A program made the translations under genes and the position numbers. 64,000 nt of DNA from Streptomyces smyrnaeus (GTDB lineage Bacteria > Actinomycetota > Actinomycetes > Streptomycetales > Streptomycetaceae). The DNA lies in NCBI RefSeq assembly GCF_017676345.1, contig NZ_JAFFZM010000010.1, positions 1 through 64,000 on the forward strand, given 5' to 3'. Below the pieces are notes generated by a model, which ran no database searches, was not told where the DNA came from, and was given only the letters and a program-made list of their open reading frames with translations. The first letter of the stretch is position 1; every line of letters starts with the position of its first letter. Below, in pieces: positions 7,236 through 16,039 of the stretch.

Positions 7236-9152
7236 GTGGCGTTGCTGACCCGCATCAGGGGACCACGCGATCTGGACCGGCTCACCCCGGAGCAGCTCGA
7301 CGAGCTGGCCGGGGAGATCCGCACCTTCCTGGTCGAGGCGGTCTCCAAGACCGGCGGCCATCTGGGCCCCAACCTCGGTGTGGTCGAGCTGACCATCGCC
7401 CTGCACCGGGTCTTCGACTCACCCGCGGACAAGGTGCTCTTCGACACCGGGCACCAGTCCTATGTGCACAAGCTGCTGACCGGGCGGCAGGACTTCTCCA
7501 AGCTGCGGGCCAAGGGCGGCTTGTCGGGCTACCCCTCGCGGGCCGAGTCGGAGCACGACGTCATCGAGAACTCGCACGCTTCCACCGTGCTGGGCTGGGC
7601 GGACGGCCTGGCCAAGGCGAACGAGGTGCGGGGCCGGGACGACCATGTGGTGGCGGTCATCGGTGACGGCGCGCTGACCGGCGGAATGGCCTGGGAGGCG
7701 CTGAACAACATCGCCGCGGCCAAGGACCGACCGCTGGTGATCGTCGTCAACGACAACGAACGCTCCTACTCGCCCACCATCGGCGGTCTGGCCAACCACC
7801 TGGCCACCTTGCGCACCACCGACGGCTACGAGCGCTTCCTGGCCCGGGGCAAGGACGTCCTCAACCGCACCCCCGTCGTCGGCAAGCCCCTCTACGAGAC
7901 GCTGCACGGCGCCAAGAAGGGGCTCAAGGACTTCATCGCGCCGCAGGGCATGTTCGAGGACCTGGGGCTGAAGTACGTGGGTCCCATCGACGGGCACGAC
8001 ATCGCGGCTGTGGAGTCGGCCCTGCAGCGCGCCAAGCGGTTCGGCGGCCCGGTGCTGGTGCACTGTCTGACCGAGAAGGGCCGTGGCTACCAGCCCGCGC
8101 GGCAGGACGAGGCCGACCAGTTCCACGCCGTCGGCGTCATCCACCCCGACACCGGACTGCCCGTCAAGTCCTCCGGCGCCGATTGGACTTCCGTCTTCAG
8201 CGACGAGATGGTCAAGCTCGGCCGCGAGCGGGAGGACATCGTCGCCATCACGGCGGCCATGATGCGTCCCGTCGGACTCCACGCCTTCGCGCAGGAGTTC
8301 CCCGACCGGGTCTACGACGTGGGCATCGCCGAGCAGCACGGCGCGGTCTCCGCCGCCGGACTCGCCACCGGTGGGCTGCACCCGGTCTTCGCCGTCTACG
8401 CCACCTTCCTCAACCGCGCCTTCGACCAGCTGCTGATGGATGTGGCGCTGCACAGGTGCGGCGTGACGTTCGTACTCGACCGGGCCGGGGTCACCGGCTC
8501 GGACGGCGCCTCGCACAACGGCATGTGGGACATGTCCGTCCTCCAGTGCGTACCCAGCCTGCGGCTGGCCGCGCCCCGCGACGCCGACCAGGTGCGCGCC
8601 CAGCTGCGCGAGGCCGTCGAGGTGGAGGACGCGCCGACCGTGGTGCGGTACTCCAAGGGCGCCGTCGGCCCGGCCGTCCCCGCGGTGCGCCGGGTGGGCG
8701 GCATGGACGTACTGCGCGAGCCCGCCACCGGCGCGGCGGCCGATGTGCTGGTGGTGTCGGTCGGGGCGCTGGCCCCGATGTGCCTGGAGGTCGCCGACCT
8801 GCTCGACAAGCAGGGCATCACCGCGACCGTGGTGGACCCGCGCTGGGTCAAGCCCGTCGACGAGTCGCTCCCGCCGCTGGCCGAGCAGCACCGGGTCGTC
8901 GTCACCGTCGAGGACAACAGCCGCGCGGGCGGTGTCGGCTCTGCCGTGGCGCAGGCGCTGCGGGACGCGGGCGTCGATGTGCCGCTGCGGGACTTCGGCA
9001 TCCCCGAGCGCTTCCTGGACCACGGGTCCCGGAAGGAGATCATGGCGGAGATCGGGCTCACCGCGCCGGACATCGCCCGTCAGGTGACGGGGCTCGTCGC
9101 CAAACTGGACGGGCGCTTCGACGCGGAGCGGGCCGAGGTGGCCCGCGACTAG
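7236..9152 (+). CDS. dxs: 1-deoxy-D-xylulose-5-phosphate synthase
   Basis: Thiamine-diphosphate enzyme joining pyruvate and glyceraldehyde 3-phosphate, the first step of the MEP isoprenoid pathway. The 638-aa length is typical. It shows the TPP motif GDGALTGGMAWEALN with its distal Asn, the conserved GHQSYVHK and GPIDGHD segments, and the catalytic IAEQHGAV block of the transketolase-like central domain, followed by a C-terminal transketolase domain. GTG start at 7236 with AAGGAGG at 7224-7230. It stands alone behind its own promoter region. Its position next to xylFGH is synteny; xylose is not a substrate. Confidence 0.97.
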   Translation: MALLTRIRGPRDLDRLTPEQLDELAGEIRTFLVEAVSKTGGHLGPNLGVVELTIALHRVFDSPADKVLFDTGHQSYVHKLLTGRQDFSKLRAKGGLSGYPSRAESEHDVIENSHASTVLGWADGLAKANEVRGRDDHVVAVIGDGALTGGMAWEALNNIAAAKDRPLVIVVNDNERSYSPTIGGLANHLATLRTTDGYERFLARGKDVLNRTPVVGKPLYETLHGAKKGLKDFIAPQGMFEDLGLKYVGPIDGHDIAAVESALQRAKRFGGPVLVHCLTEKGRGYQPARQDEADQFHAVGVIHPDTGLPVKSSGADWTSVFSDEMVKLGREREDIVAITAAMMRPVGLHAFAQEFPDRVYDVGIAEQHGAVSAAGLATGGLHPVFAVYATFLNRAFDQLLMDVALHRCGVTFVLDRAGVTGSDGASHNGMWDMSVLQCVPSLRLAAPRDADQVRAQLREAVEVEDAPTVVRYSKGAVGPAVPAVRRVGGMDVLREPATGAAADVLVVSVGALAPMCLEVADLLDKQGITATVVDPRWVKPVDESLPPLAEQHRVVVTVEDNSRAGGVGSAVAQALRDAGVDVPLRDFGIPERFLDHGSRKEIMAEIGLTAPDIARQVTGLVAKLDGRFDAERAEVARD

Positions 9153-9183
9153 CCGCTTCGCGGGGTGCCCCGCTGCCCCTGTG

Positions 9184-9262
9184 TGGAGGGGGTGCCCCGC
9201 CCGAAGTCGGCAGGCTGCGGGCAGTTGCTGGTCGCTCGCGCGGGTGCCCCGCGCCCCTGACG
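9184..9262 (-). repeat. Dispersed GC-rich intergenic element, copy B
   Basis: Read on the minus strand it aligns over about 75 nt with the copy at 42704-42788: CGTCAGGGGCGCGGGG, then CGCGCGAGCGACCAG, then CCCGCAG and a GGGGCACCCCCTCC end. It fills most of the gap between dxs and the downstream membrane-protein gene. Confidence 0.65.
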
Positions 9263-9330
9263 GAGTGCGGTCCCCTGCGGCGCTTGAGGGAGCAGGGCGG
9301 CCAAGCGCAGCCCCCCGTGTCAGGTGCCGC

Positions 9331-9336
9331 TAAATT
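9331..9336 (+). promoter_or_regulatory. Candidate -10 for a leaderless transcript
   Basis: TAAATT followed by a 6-nt G-run and then the ATG at 9343. This is the spacing at which transcription would begin on the start codon. No good -35 is visible. Confidence 0.4.
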
Positions 9337-9342
9337 GGGGGG

Positions 9343-10872
9343 ATGCCGTCGTCCCCAACCGCGGAACGCCACACCACCGCTGCGAGCGCCAAGGAGCCCG
9401 CAGTCGACTGGACGCGGCTCGTCGTCGTCCTCACCGCCCTCACGGTCCTCACCCGACTGCCGTCCTTCGCGCGTACGCCGTGGAACCCCGACGAGGGCTA
9501 TCTGGCCACCCAGGCGCGCCAGCTGGCGGACGGCGGTGTGCTCTACGACACCGTCGTCGACCGCAAACCGCCCTTCGTGCCCCTGCTCTACCGCGGTGCG
9601 TTCGCGGTCTTCGGCGACGACTCGCTGTGGCCGCTGCGGGTGGCGGCCATCGTCGCCGTACTGGTGGGCGCGGTCCTGGCCGCCTCCATCGCGGCCCGCC
9701 GCTGGGGTGAGCGGGCGGCCTGGACGGCGGGTGTCTGCTACGTCTTCCTGACGGTCGGTCTCAAGCCGGAGGACACCCAGGCGGCGACGTTCGAGGTCTT
9801 CATGCTCCCGTGGACCGTCGCGGCCATCTGGTACGCCGAGCGGGCCCGCTGGCTGGGCGCCGGACTGGCGGTGGCCGGAGCGGTGCTCTCGAAGCAGACC
9901 GGTGGTGCCGTGCTGCTGCCGGTCCTGGCCCTGCTGTGGCAGTCCCGCGCGGGTTGGGCGGCCTTCGTCCGGGTGAGCGCCGCGGCCGCGCTCCCCGTGG
10001 TGAGCGCCGCTTTCGCTTTCGACCCCGGCCGGTTCCTGTACTGGATAGCGACCGGCTCCGGCTCCTATCTGTCCGCCGACGGCGCCGGGATCAAACCGCT
10101 GCTGCGCGCGCTCGCCGGTGTCGGCCTGCTGACGCTCGCCGCCCTCCCGCTCGTCGTCGCCCTCGTCCGCGTCGTCCGCTCCCGCGCCGCCGCCCGACCG
10201 GGCACCCGCGCCCCGCTCAGCGGCACCGCGGATCTGTGGGTGTGGCTCGCCGCCTCGCTCGGCGCCGCCACCGTCGGCTTCCAGTTCTTCGGTCACTACT
10301 TCCTCCAGCTCGTTCCGCCGCTCGCGCTGCTGGGTGCCGCGGCGCTGCACGAGCTCACCGCCAGGGCCGCCACCGCGGCGCTCGCCGCCACGGCGCTCGT
10401 GGCCTGCGGGTACGTCGGCTGGGGCTTCACCGACAGCCGTGCCGAGGTCGACCACGCGCGACGGCTGGCCGACACCGTGCGCTCCTACACCGACCGCAAG
10501 GACCGGGTGCTGCTGTGGGGCATGCACCCCGAGGGGTACTGGCTGTCCCAGCGCTCTCCCGCCTCCCGCTATCTGACCGCCGGGTTCCTCACCAACTTCA
10601 GCGGCGGCCGGGGCGAGGCGCGGGTGGGGGAGCGGTACGCGATGGAGGGCGCCTGGCCGCACTTCGAACGTGAGCTGCGGCGGCGCCCGCCCGAGCTGAT
10701 CGTCGACGACTCGCGCGGCAAGCGGTACGGCGTCCAGCAGATCCCCACGCTGCGTCGCCATCTGGCCCGCCACTACGAGAAGGTGGCCACCATCGACGGC
10801 TCGTCGTTCTATCTGCGCAACAGCCCGAAGATCCGCTCCTCCCGCGCCGGACACGCGCCTCCGGCCCGCTGA
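9343..10872 (+). CDS. Polytopic glycosyltransferase-like membrane protein (GT39/ArnT type)
   Basis: Integral membrane protein, 509 aa, with about ten hydrophobic segments. The first extracytoplasmic loop carries TPWNPDEGYLATQARQL. In PMT/ArnT-type glycosyltransferases an Asp-Glu pair in this loop is catalytic, and the following DRKPPF motif is also family-typical. Such enzymes transfer a sugar from a polyprenyl-phosphate carrier to a protein or lipid outside the membrane; donor and acceptor here are unknown. A -10-like TAAATT lies 6 nt before the ATG, with no convincing ribosome-binding site beyond a G-run, so the mRNA may be leaderless. The C-terminus (about 100 residues) is a soluble domain. 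Confidence 0.8.
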   Translation: MPSSPTAERHTTAASAKEPAVDWTRLVVVLTALTVLTRLPSFARTPWNPDEGYLATQARQLADGGVLYDTVVDRKPPFVPLLYRGAFAVFGDDSLWPLRVAAIVAVLVGAVLAASIAARRWGERAAWTAGVCYVFLTVGLKPEDTQAATFEVFMLPWTVAAIWYAERARWLGAGLAVAGAVLSKQTGGAVLLPVLALLWQSRAGWAAFVRVSAAAALPVVSAAFAFDPGRFLYWIATGSGSYLSADGAGIKPLLRALAGVGLLTLAALPLVVALVRVVRSRAAARPGTRAPLSGTADLWVWLAASLGAATVGFQFFGHYFLQLVPPLALLGAAALHELTARAATAALAATALVACGYVGWGFTDSRAEVDHARRLADTVRSYTDRKDRVLLWGMHPEGYWLSQRSPASRYLTAGFLTNFSGGRGEARVGERYAMEGAWPHFERELRRRPPELIVDDSRGKRYGVQQIPTLRRHLARHYEKVATIDGSSFYLRNSPKIRSSRAGHAPPAR

Positions 10873-11044
10873 CCACCGTCCACCCTCGCGGCCTGCGGCT
10901 GCTCCCGGCTGCCCCCGGCTGTCCAGTTGCCGCTCTCCCGGTGATCGACTGTTGTTTCCCTGCGCCGATTAGGTTCGCCGCCCCGCGTGCGTCACGTCGG
11001 CATACGCGGGGCAGTCGCACGGCGCAGGGCACGGGGAGGACAGC

Positions 11045-11518
11045 TTGTCGTTCGAGCAGGAGTGGGCCGGGCTCAAAGCCGCGTACGCGCCGGAGTCGAC
11101 GGCGCACATGCGGCTCGCCGGGGCCGATGTGCCCGGGGGCGGGGGTGGCGGCGGCACCGGAGGCGGGCCGGCCGGGAAGAAGCGGCTCCAGGTGACCGAC
11201 CATGTGCTGCGGGAGCGCGCGGGCCGCGCCGAGACCGTACGGGGCCAGTTCCTCAAGGCGGACGACGAGGTCATGCGCGAGACCGGGCAGATCGGCGGCG
11301 GTCTCAAGGGGTTCCGTACCGAAGCGGCCCTCGCCACCTTCCAGGAGCGGTGGCGCGACCAGATGTCCTACGTCAAGCAGCAGCTCACCGGCACGGCGTC
11401 CGCGCTGCGCACCGCGGCGGGGGCGTTCACCACCGAGGACCACCGGCGCAAGAAGGAGATCGACGACGCGGCGGGCGGGAAGCCCGGCCACACTCCGCCC
11501 GCGGGTGACCGCCCGTGA
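11045..11518 (+). CDS. Small helical WXG/ESX-like protein of unknown function
   Basis: A 157-aa protein with no membrane segment or signal peptide. The N-terminus SFEQEWAGLKAAY is of a type seen before WXG/LXG proteins in Streptomyces. It is followed by a glycine-rich linker at about residues 35-52 and then amphipathic helices rich in Glu, Arg and Lys (KADDEVMRETGQIGGGLKGF, ERWRDQMSYVKQQLTG). The latter resembles a WXG100 helical hairpin, with W-R-D at the turn. I took the TTG start at 11045 because GGGGAGGA lies 4 nt upstream at 11034-11041. The stop overlaps the next start (GTGA), so the two products probably act together. It could be a chaperone or secretion partner for the large neighbour (inference). 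Confidence 0.7.
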   Translation: MSFEQEWAGLKAAYAPESTAHMRLAGADVPGGGGGGGTGGGPAGKKRLQVTDHVLRERAGRAETVRGQFLKADDEVMRETGQIGGGLKGFRTEAALATFQERWRDQMSYVKQQLTGTASALRTAAGAFTTEDHRRKKEIDDAAGGKPGHTPPAGDRP

Positions 11519-13830
11519 GTGACACGCTCAGCTACACCGACGTACGGCACGCCGACCTCACCCCGCTGGACGAGGCCGTCGGCAAGTGGAAGAACGCCCC
11601 CGGCAAGTTCCAGCAGGTCGCCACCAACTTCCGTACCGAGGTCGTCAAAGGGCTGGCGAACTCCGACTTCGAGGGCGAGACGGCCGAGGCGGCGTGGCGG
11701 AAGTTCCGGGCGGTCAAGGCCCAGTTGCTGGCCGCGCAGGAGGAGTCCCGGCGGATGCACACCGTGCTCTCCCAGGCCCTGGAGAAGTTCCGTACCGCGC
11801 AGAAGGCGCTCAAGACCATCGAGGAGGAGCTCGAAGGCCATGAGCATCTGCGACTGGACAAGAGCGACGGCTCGGTCGAGCTGAAGCTCACGGACGAGGA
11901 GGAGAAGGCCCGCACCGCCTACGCCAAGGCCTACCGCGAGGTCATCGCCGGGTACCGGGACCGCACCCGCGCCGCCGTCGACCTCGCCGACCAGGCCGAC
12001 CGGGACCTCTCCCAGGCGCTGACCACCGACGTCAACGGCACCGCACGCGGCTTCAACGACCACGCGTACGACAGCCTCAAGGCCGCGCGCGAGCACTCCG
12101 CGCGGGACCTCAGGGAAGCGCTGCACCTGGCGCGGACCAAGAACGGCGAAATGACCTCCGACCAGCTGGAGCGGCTCACCGCGCTGATCGCCCGGCACGG
12201 CCGGGACCCGCAGTTCGCCGAGCGGTTCGCCACCGAACTCGGCGCCGAGCGGACGCTGCAGCTGTGGTACAACGCCACCCACCCGCACCATCCTGATCAC
12301 CCGGACACGAAGATCGACGAGAAGGCGTGGTGGAAGTCGGCCCGGACGCTGCAGGAGTCCTTGAGCACCACCCTGGCCACCGCCTCGCACTCCGACTCAC
12401 CGGCGATGCGGCAGTGGCAGCAGGACATCATCGCGCTGGGCGATCAGCGGCTGGAGAGCAGCGGCGGCAGAACGCACCCCTTCGGCTTCCAGCTGATGAG
12501 CAACCTGATGCACTCGGGCACGTACGACAGCGGCTTTCTGAACCGCTACGGCGACCGGCTCGTGGCCTGGGACAAGGAACTCAACACCCGCGACAACTAC
12601 GCCTACTGGGCCAACAGCGCCGACACCGACAACCTCGACCCCGGCGGCGATCCGGGCGACACCGGGCACGACGCCGTGGTCGGCTTCCTGGAGGCACTGG
12701 GCCACAACCCCGAAGCCGCCACCGACTTCTTCGGCCGGCCCGGCACCGTCAACGGCGCCGTGGATCGGGACGCCGAGCTCAACGACCACCTCAAGTACCT
12801 GACCAAGGACCGCAACTGGGTCTTCGACGGCAACACCCGGGCGGGCCCGCGCGAGATGCCCGGACACGAGGCGCTCGGCCACGCGCTCACCGCCGCCACG
12901 ACCGGTTACACCTGGGACGACCCGCAGCTGACCGGCGAGGACCCGGAGATCTTCAAGCACGGCGGCGACCGGCGCACGGCGGCCACGGCCGGTGTGATGG
13001 AACAGGTCGTGCACGTCTACGGCGGCGCGGACGGCCCGAAGCTCCTGCACGACCAGCCGGCCCTCGCCCCGAGCCTGGGCGCGATGGGCGGTGCCTACGT
13101 GGACGACATCAACCGCGCCGTCTCCGGGGTGGGCGACTCGCTGCAGAGCACCGGGGCCTTTCCGCCCGGCTACCGAGGCGCCGCCCGGCTCGGCCGCGAC
13201 CAGGCCGTGGACTTCCTCAGTGTGCTGGGCCAGAACGAGACCTCGCACGGCATCATGAACCAGGCCGAACACCTCTACACCCTCGACCGGTTGGCGCAGC
13301 ATCCGCCCTCGGCGAGCGACGAGAGCTGGGCCACGGGGCGGCGGGTGCTGCTGACGGAGGCCGAGGCGCGGGGGACGCTCGACCACGCCCGGGTGCAGCA
13401 GATCGAGGCCCGGTACGCGGCCGACAGCGCCGACGCGCAGACAGCCTTCCGGGAGTCGGCCAACTGGACCCGCGTCGGCATGAGTTCCGCGGCACCGGCC
13501 GTCGCCAACGGCGTGCTGAACGTGGTGAGCAAGAGCGGGCCCTGGGGCGTGGTGATCCCGATCGCCCAGGCCGGCGGGGTGGAGTTCGCGAAGCTCTTCC
13601 ACGACGACGCGGTTTTCGGCGGACCCGATCTGCCGGACCCGCCGGAGAACAAGGATCAGTTCTTCGCCCGCGGTGAGCGCGATCTCGGTGCGACGGCGGA
13701 GAAATATTTGGAGAAGTACGGGCGCGGCCCCGATGTGACCGGGGAACTCGCCGACGACATCAAGTCCAAGTACCTGGCCATCGGGCCGCAGGGCAACGCC
13801 TTCGAGGGCCGCGAGCCCTATACGGGGTGA
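11515..13830 (+). CDS. Large WXG/LXG-like multi-domain protein of unknown function
   Basis: 771 aa. The first 200 or so residues form a long helical region with a WXG-like core (VKGLANSDFEGETAEAAWRK) and extended Glu/Lys/Arg heptads, as in ESX-type substrates. The middle (about 230-520) is globular and rich in His, Asp and Trp, with no domain I recognise. The C-terminal part includes ATGRRVLLTEAEARG, a weakly hydrophobic stretch around 650-690 (SSAAPAVANGVLNVVSKSG) and ends with an acidic tail. There is no signal peptide. The four-base overlap with the 157-aa gene upstream shows co-translation. By analogy with WXG-headed polymorphic toxins it could be exported by type VII secretion, but I see no known toxin domain. 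Confidence 0.7.
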   Translation: MSDTLSYTDVRHADLTPLDEAVGKWKNAPGKFQQVATNFRTEVVKGLANSDFEGETAEAAWRKFRAVKAQLLAAQEESRRMHTVLSQALEKFRTAQKALKTIEEELEGHEHLRLDKSDGSVELKLTDEEEKARTAYAKAYREVIAGYRDRTRAAVDLADQADRDLSQALTTDVNGTARGFNDHAYDSLKAAREHSARDLREALHLARTKNGEMTSDQLERLTALIARHGRDPQFAERFATELGAERTLQLWYNATHPHHPDHPDTKIDEKAWWKSARTLQESLSTTLATASHSDSPAMRQWQQDIIALGDQRLESSGGRTHPFGFQLMSNLMHSGTYDSGFLNRYGDRLVAWDKELNTRDNYAYWANSADTDNLDPGGDPGDTGHDAVVGFLEALGHNPEAATDFFGRPGTVNGAVDRDAELNDHLKYLTKDRNWVFDGNTRAGPREMPGHEALGHALTAATTGYTWDDPQLTGEDPEIFKHGGDRRTAATAGVMEQVVHVYGGADGPKLLHDQPALAPSLGAMGGAYVDDINRAVSGVGDSLQSTGAFPPGYRGAARLGRDQAVDFLSVLGQNETSHGIMNQAEHLYTLDRLAQHPPSASDESWATGRRVLLTEAEARGTLDHARVQQIEARYAADSADAQTAFRESANWTRVGMSSAAPAVANGVLNVVSKSGPWGVVIPIAQAGGVEFAKLFHDDAVFGGPDLPDPPENKDQFFARGERDLGATAEKYLEKYGRGPDVTGELADDIKSKYLAIGPQGNAFEGREPYTG

Positions 13831-13833
13831 AAG

Positions 13834-13903
13834 AGCCCCTGCCCCCCTTCCCGAATCCAATGGCGAAGGCCAAAAGAAACGGCGAAAAGGAGGGGCAGGG
13901 GCT
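13834..13903. terminator. Bidirectional terminator between convergent genes
   Basis: A 12-bp perfect stem, AGCCCCTGCCCC (13834-13845) with GGGGCAGGGGCT (13892-13903), encloses a purine-rich 46-nt loop. It lies between the stops of the WXG-like gene (plus) and fadB (minus). Confidence 0.55.
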
Positions 13904-13909
13904 ATCGGC

Positions 13910-16039
13910 TCATTCCGGGATGCTGGCCAGGCCCGGAGCCAGGAAACGGCGGCCGGTGACGCGCTCGCTGACGCCCTCGCGGTCGAGGTAGGGCGTCACT
14001 CCGCCGAGGTGGAACGGCCACCCGGCGCCGGTGATCAGACACAGGTCGATGTCCTGCGCCTCGGCCACCACACCCTCGTCCAGCATCAGCCGGATCTCCT
14101 CGGCGATGGCGTCCAGCGCCCGCTCGCGCACCTGCTCCTCGGTCAGCACGCCGTCTCCCACCTGGAAGAGCGAGGCGACCTCCGGGTCCAGCTCCGTCGT
14201 CCCGGGCAGGTACAGGCTCCGCTTGCCGGCCTCGACGACCCGGCCCAGGTTCTCCGAGACGGCGAACCGGTCGGGGAAGGCCTGGTGCAGTGTGCCCGCG
14301 ACATGGTGGGCGACGGCCGGGCCGACCAGCTCCAGCAGCTGGATGGGCGACATGGGAAGTCCCAGCGGCGCCAGCGCCCGGTCGGCCACCTCGACGGGTG
14401 TGCCCTCGTCGATGGAGCGCAGCACCTCGCCGAGGAACCGGGTCAGCACCCGGTTGACGACGAAGGCGGGGGCGTCCTTGACGAGCACGGCCGTCTTCTT
14501 CAGCTTCTTGGCGACCCCGAAGGCGGTGGCCAGCGCGGCGTCGTCGGTCTTCTCGCCCCGGACGATCTCCAGCAGCGGCAGGATGGCCACCGGGTTGAAG
14601 AAGTGGAAGCCAACGACCCGCTCGGGGTGCTTGAGCTGGGAGGCCATCTCGCTGACGGACAGCGAGGAGGTGTTGGTGGCGAGGATGGCGTGCTCCGGCA
14701 CGACCGCCTCGACCTCGGCGAACACCTTCTGCTTGACGCCCATCTCCTCGAAGACGGCCTCGATGACGAAGTCCGCGTCGGCGAAGGCGGCGGCCTTGTC
14801 GAGCGAGCCGGTCACCAGGGCCTTGAGGCGGTTGGCCTTGTCCTGGTTGACACGACCCTTGAGCAGCAGCTTGTCGATCTCCTCGTGGCAGTAGGCCACG
14901 CCCTTGTCCACGCGCTCCTGGTCGATGTCGGTCAGTACGACCGGCACCTCGAGGCGGCGGGCGAACAGCAGCCCGAGCTGCGAGGCCATCAGACCGGCGC
15001 CGACCACGCCCACCTTGGTGACCGGACGCGCCAGGTCCTTGGAGGGGGCGCCCGCCGGGCGCTTGGCGCGCTTTTGCACCAGGTTGAAGGCGTAGATGCC
15101 GCTGCGCAGTTCGCCGCCCATGATCAGGTCGGCCAGCGCCTGGGTCTCGGCCTCGAAACCCTTGCGCAGGTCACCGTTCTTGGCGGCGGCGATGATGTCC
15201 AGGGCGCGGTAGGCGGCCGGAGCCGCGCCGTGCACCTTGCTGTCGGCGATCTGCCTGCCGCGCTCGACGGCCGCGTCCCACGCCTCGCCGCGGTCCACCT
15301 CGGGGCGTACGACCTCGATCTCGCCCTTGAGGACGGACGCCGTCCAGCGCAGCGACTCCTCCAGGAAGTCGGCGCCTTCGAACAGGGCGTCGGCGATGCC
15401 CAGTTCGTAGACCTTCTCGCCCTTGAGCTGGCGGTTCTGGTTGAGCGAGTTCTCGATGATGACGCTGACCGCGCGGTCGGCGCCGATCAGGTTCGGCAGC
15501 AGCGCGCAGCCGCCCCAGCCGGGGACGAGGCCCAGGAAGACCTCGGGCAGCGAGAAGGCGGGCAGCGCGGCGGAGACGGTGCGGTAGGTGCAGTGCAGCC
15601 CCACCTCGACGCCGCCGCCCATCGCCGCGCCGTTGTAGTACGCGAAGGTCGGTACGGACAGGTTGGCGAGCCGGACGAAGACGTCGTGGCCGCCCTTGCC
15701 GATGGCGACCGCGTCCTCGTGCCGCTTCAGCAGCTCGACGCCCTTGAGGTCGGCGCCGACGGCGAAGATGAAGGGCTTGCCGGTGAGGCCGACGCCCTTG
15801 ATCTCGCCGTCCGCCGCCTCCTTCTCCACCTGGTCGATGGCGGCGTTCAGATTGGCCAGCGACTGCGGACCGAAGGTGGTCGGCTTGGTGTGGTCCAGCC
15901 CGTTGTCCAGCGTGATGAGGGCGAACCTGCCCGCGCCGTAGGGCAGATCGAGGTGGCGGACGTGGGCCTGGGTGACGACCTCGTCGGGGAACAGCTCGGC
16001 TGCGCCCCTCAGCAGCTCGGTGGTGGTGTTGGCGCTCAC
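13910..16039 (-). CDS. fadB: Fatty-acid oxidation enzyme: enoyl-CoA hydratase / 3-hydroxyacyl-CoA dehydrogenase
   Basis: Bifunctional beta-oxidation enzyme, 709 aa. The N-terminal crotonase domain (about 1-290) has the oxyanion-hole segments FIFAVGADLKGV and YYNGAAMGGGVEVGLHC. The C-terminal dehydrogenase (about 320-709) has the NAD-binding motif GVVGAGLMASQLG and the 3-hydroxyacyl-CoA dehydrogenase signature GFHFFNPVAILPLLEIV. I chose GTG at 16039, which overlaps the thiolase stop by four bases (GTGA), giving the usual FadB length. Longer upstream translations run into the thiolase gene. It works with the thiolase encoded just before it on the same strand. Confidence 0.95.
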   Translation of the reverse strand: MSANTTTELLRGAAELFPDEVVTQAHVRHLDLPYGAGRFALITLDNGLDHTKPTTFGPQSLANLNAAIDQVEKEAADGEIKGVGLTGKPFIFAVGADLKGVELLKRHEDAVAIGKGGHDVFVRLANLSVPTFAYYNGAAMGGGVEVGLHCTYRTVSAALPAFSLPEVFLGLVPGWGGCALLPNLIGADRAVSVIIENSLNQNRQLKGEKVYELGIADALFEGADFLEESLRWTASVLKGEIEVVRPEVDRGEAWDAAVERGRQIADSKVHGAAPAAYRALDIIAAAKNGDLRKGFEAETQALADLIMGGELRSGIYAFNLVQKRAKRPAGAPSKDLARPVTKVGVVGAGLMASQLGLLFARRLEVPVVLTDIDQERVDKGVAYCHEEIDKLLLKGRVNQDKANRLKALVTGSLDKAAAFADADFVIEAVFEEMGVKQKVFAEVEAVVPEHAILATNTSSLSVSEMASQLKHPERVVGFHFFNPVAILPLLEIVRGEKTDDAALATAFGVAKKLKKTAVLVKDAPAFVVNRVLTRFLGEVLRSIDEGTPVEVADRALAPLGLPMSPIQLLELVGPAVAHHVAGTLHQAFPDRFAVSENLGRVVEAGKRSLYLPGTTELDPEVASLFQVGDGVLTEEQVRERALDAIAEEIRLMLDEGVVAEAQDIDLCLITGAGWPFHLGGVTPYLDREGVSERVTGRRFLAPGLASIPE

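Noticed and set aside
2146..9152. Idea that xylose import directly feeds Dxs
   Set aside because: Dxs uses pyruvate and glyceraldehyde 3-phosphate; the shared word xylulose is not a pathway link, and a terminator separates the operons.
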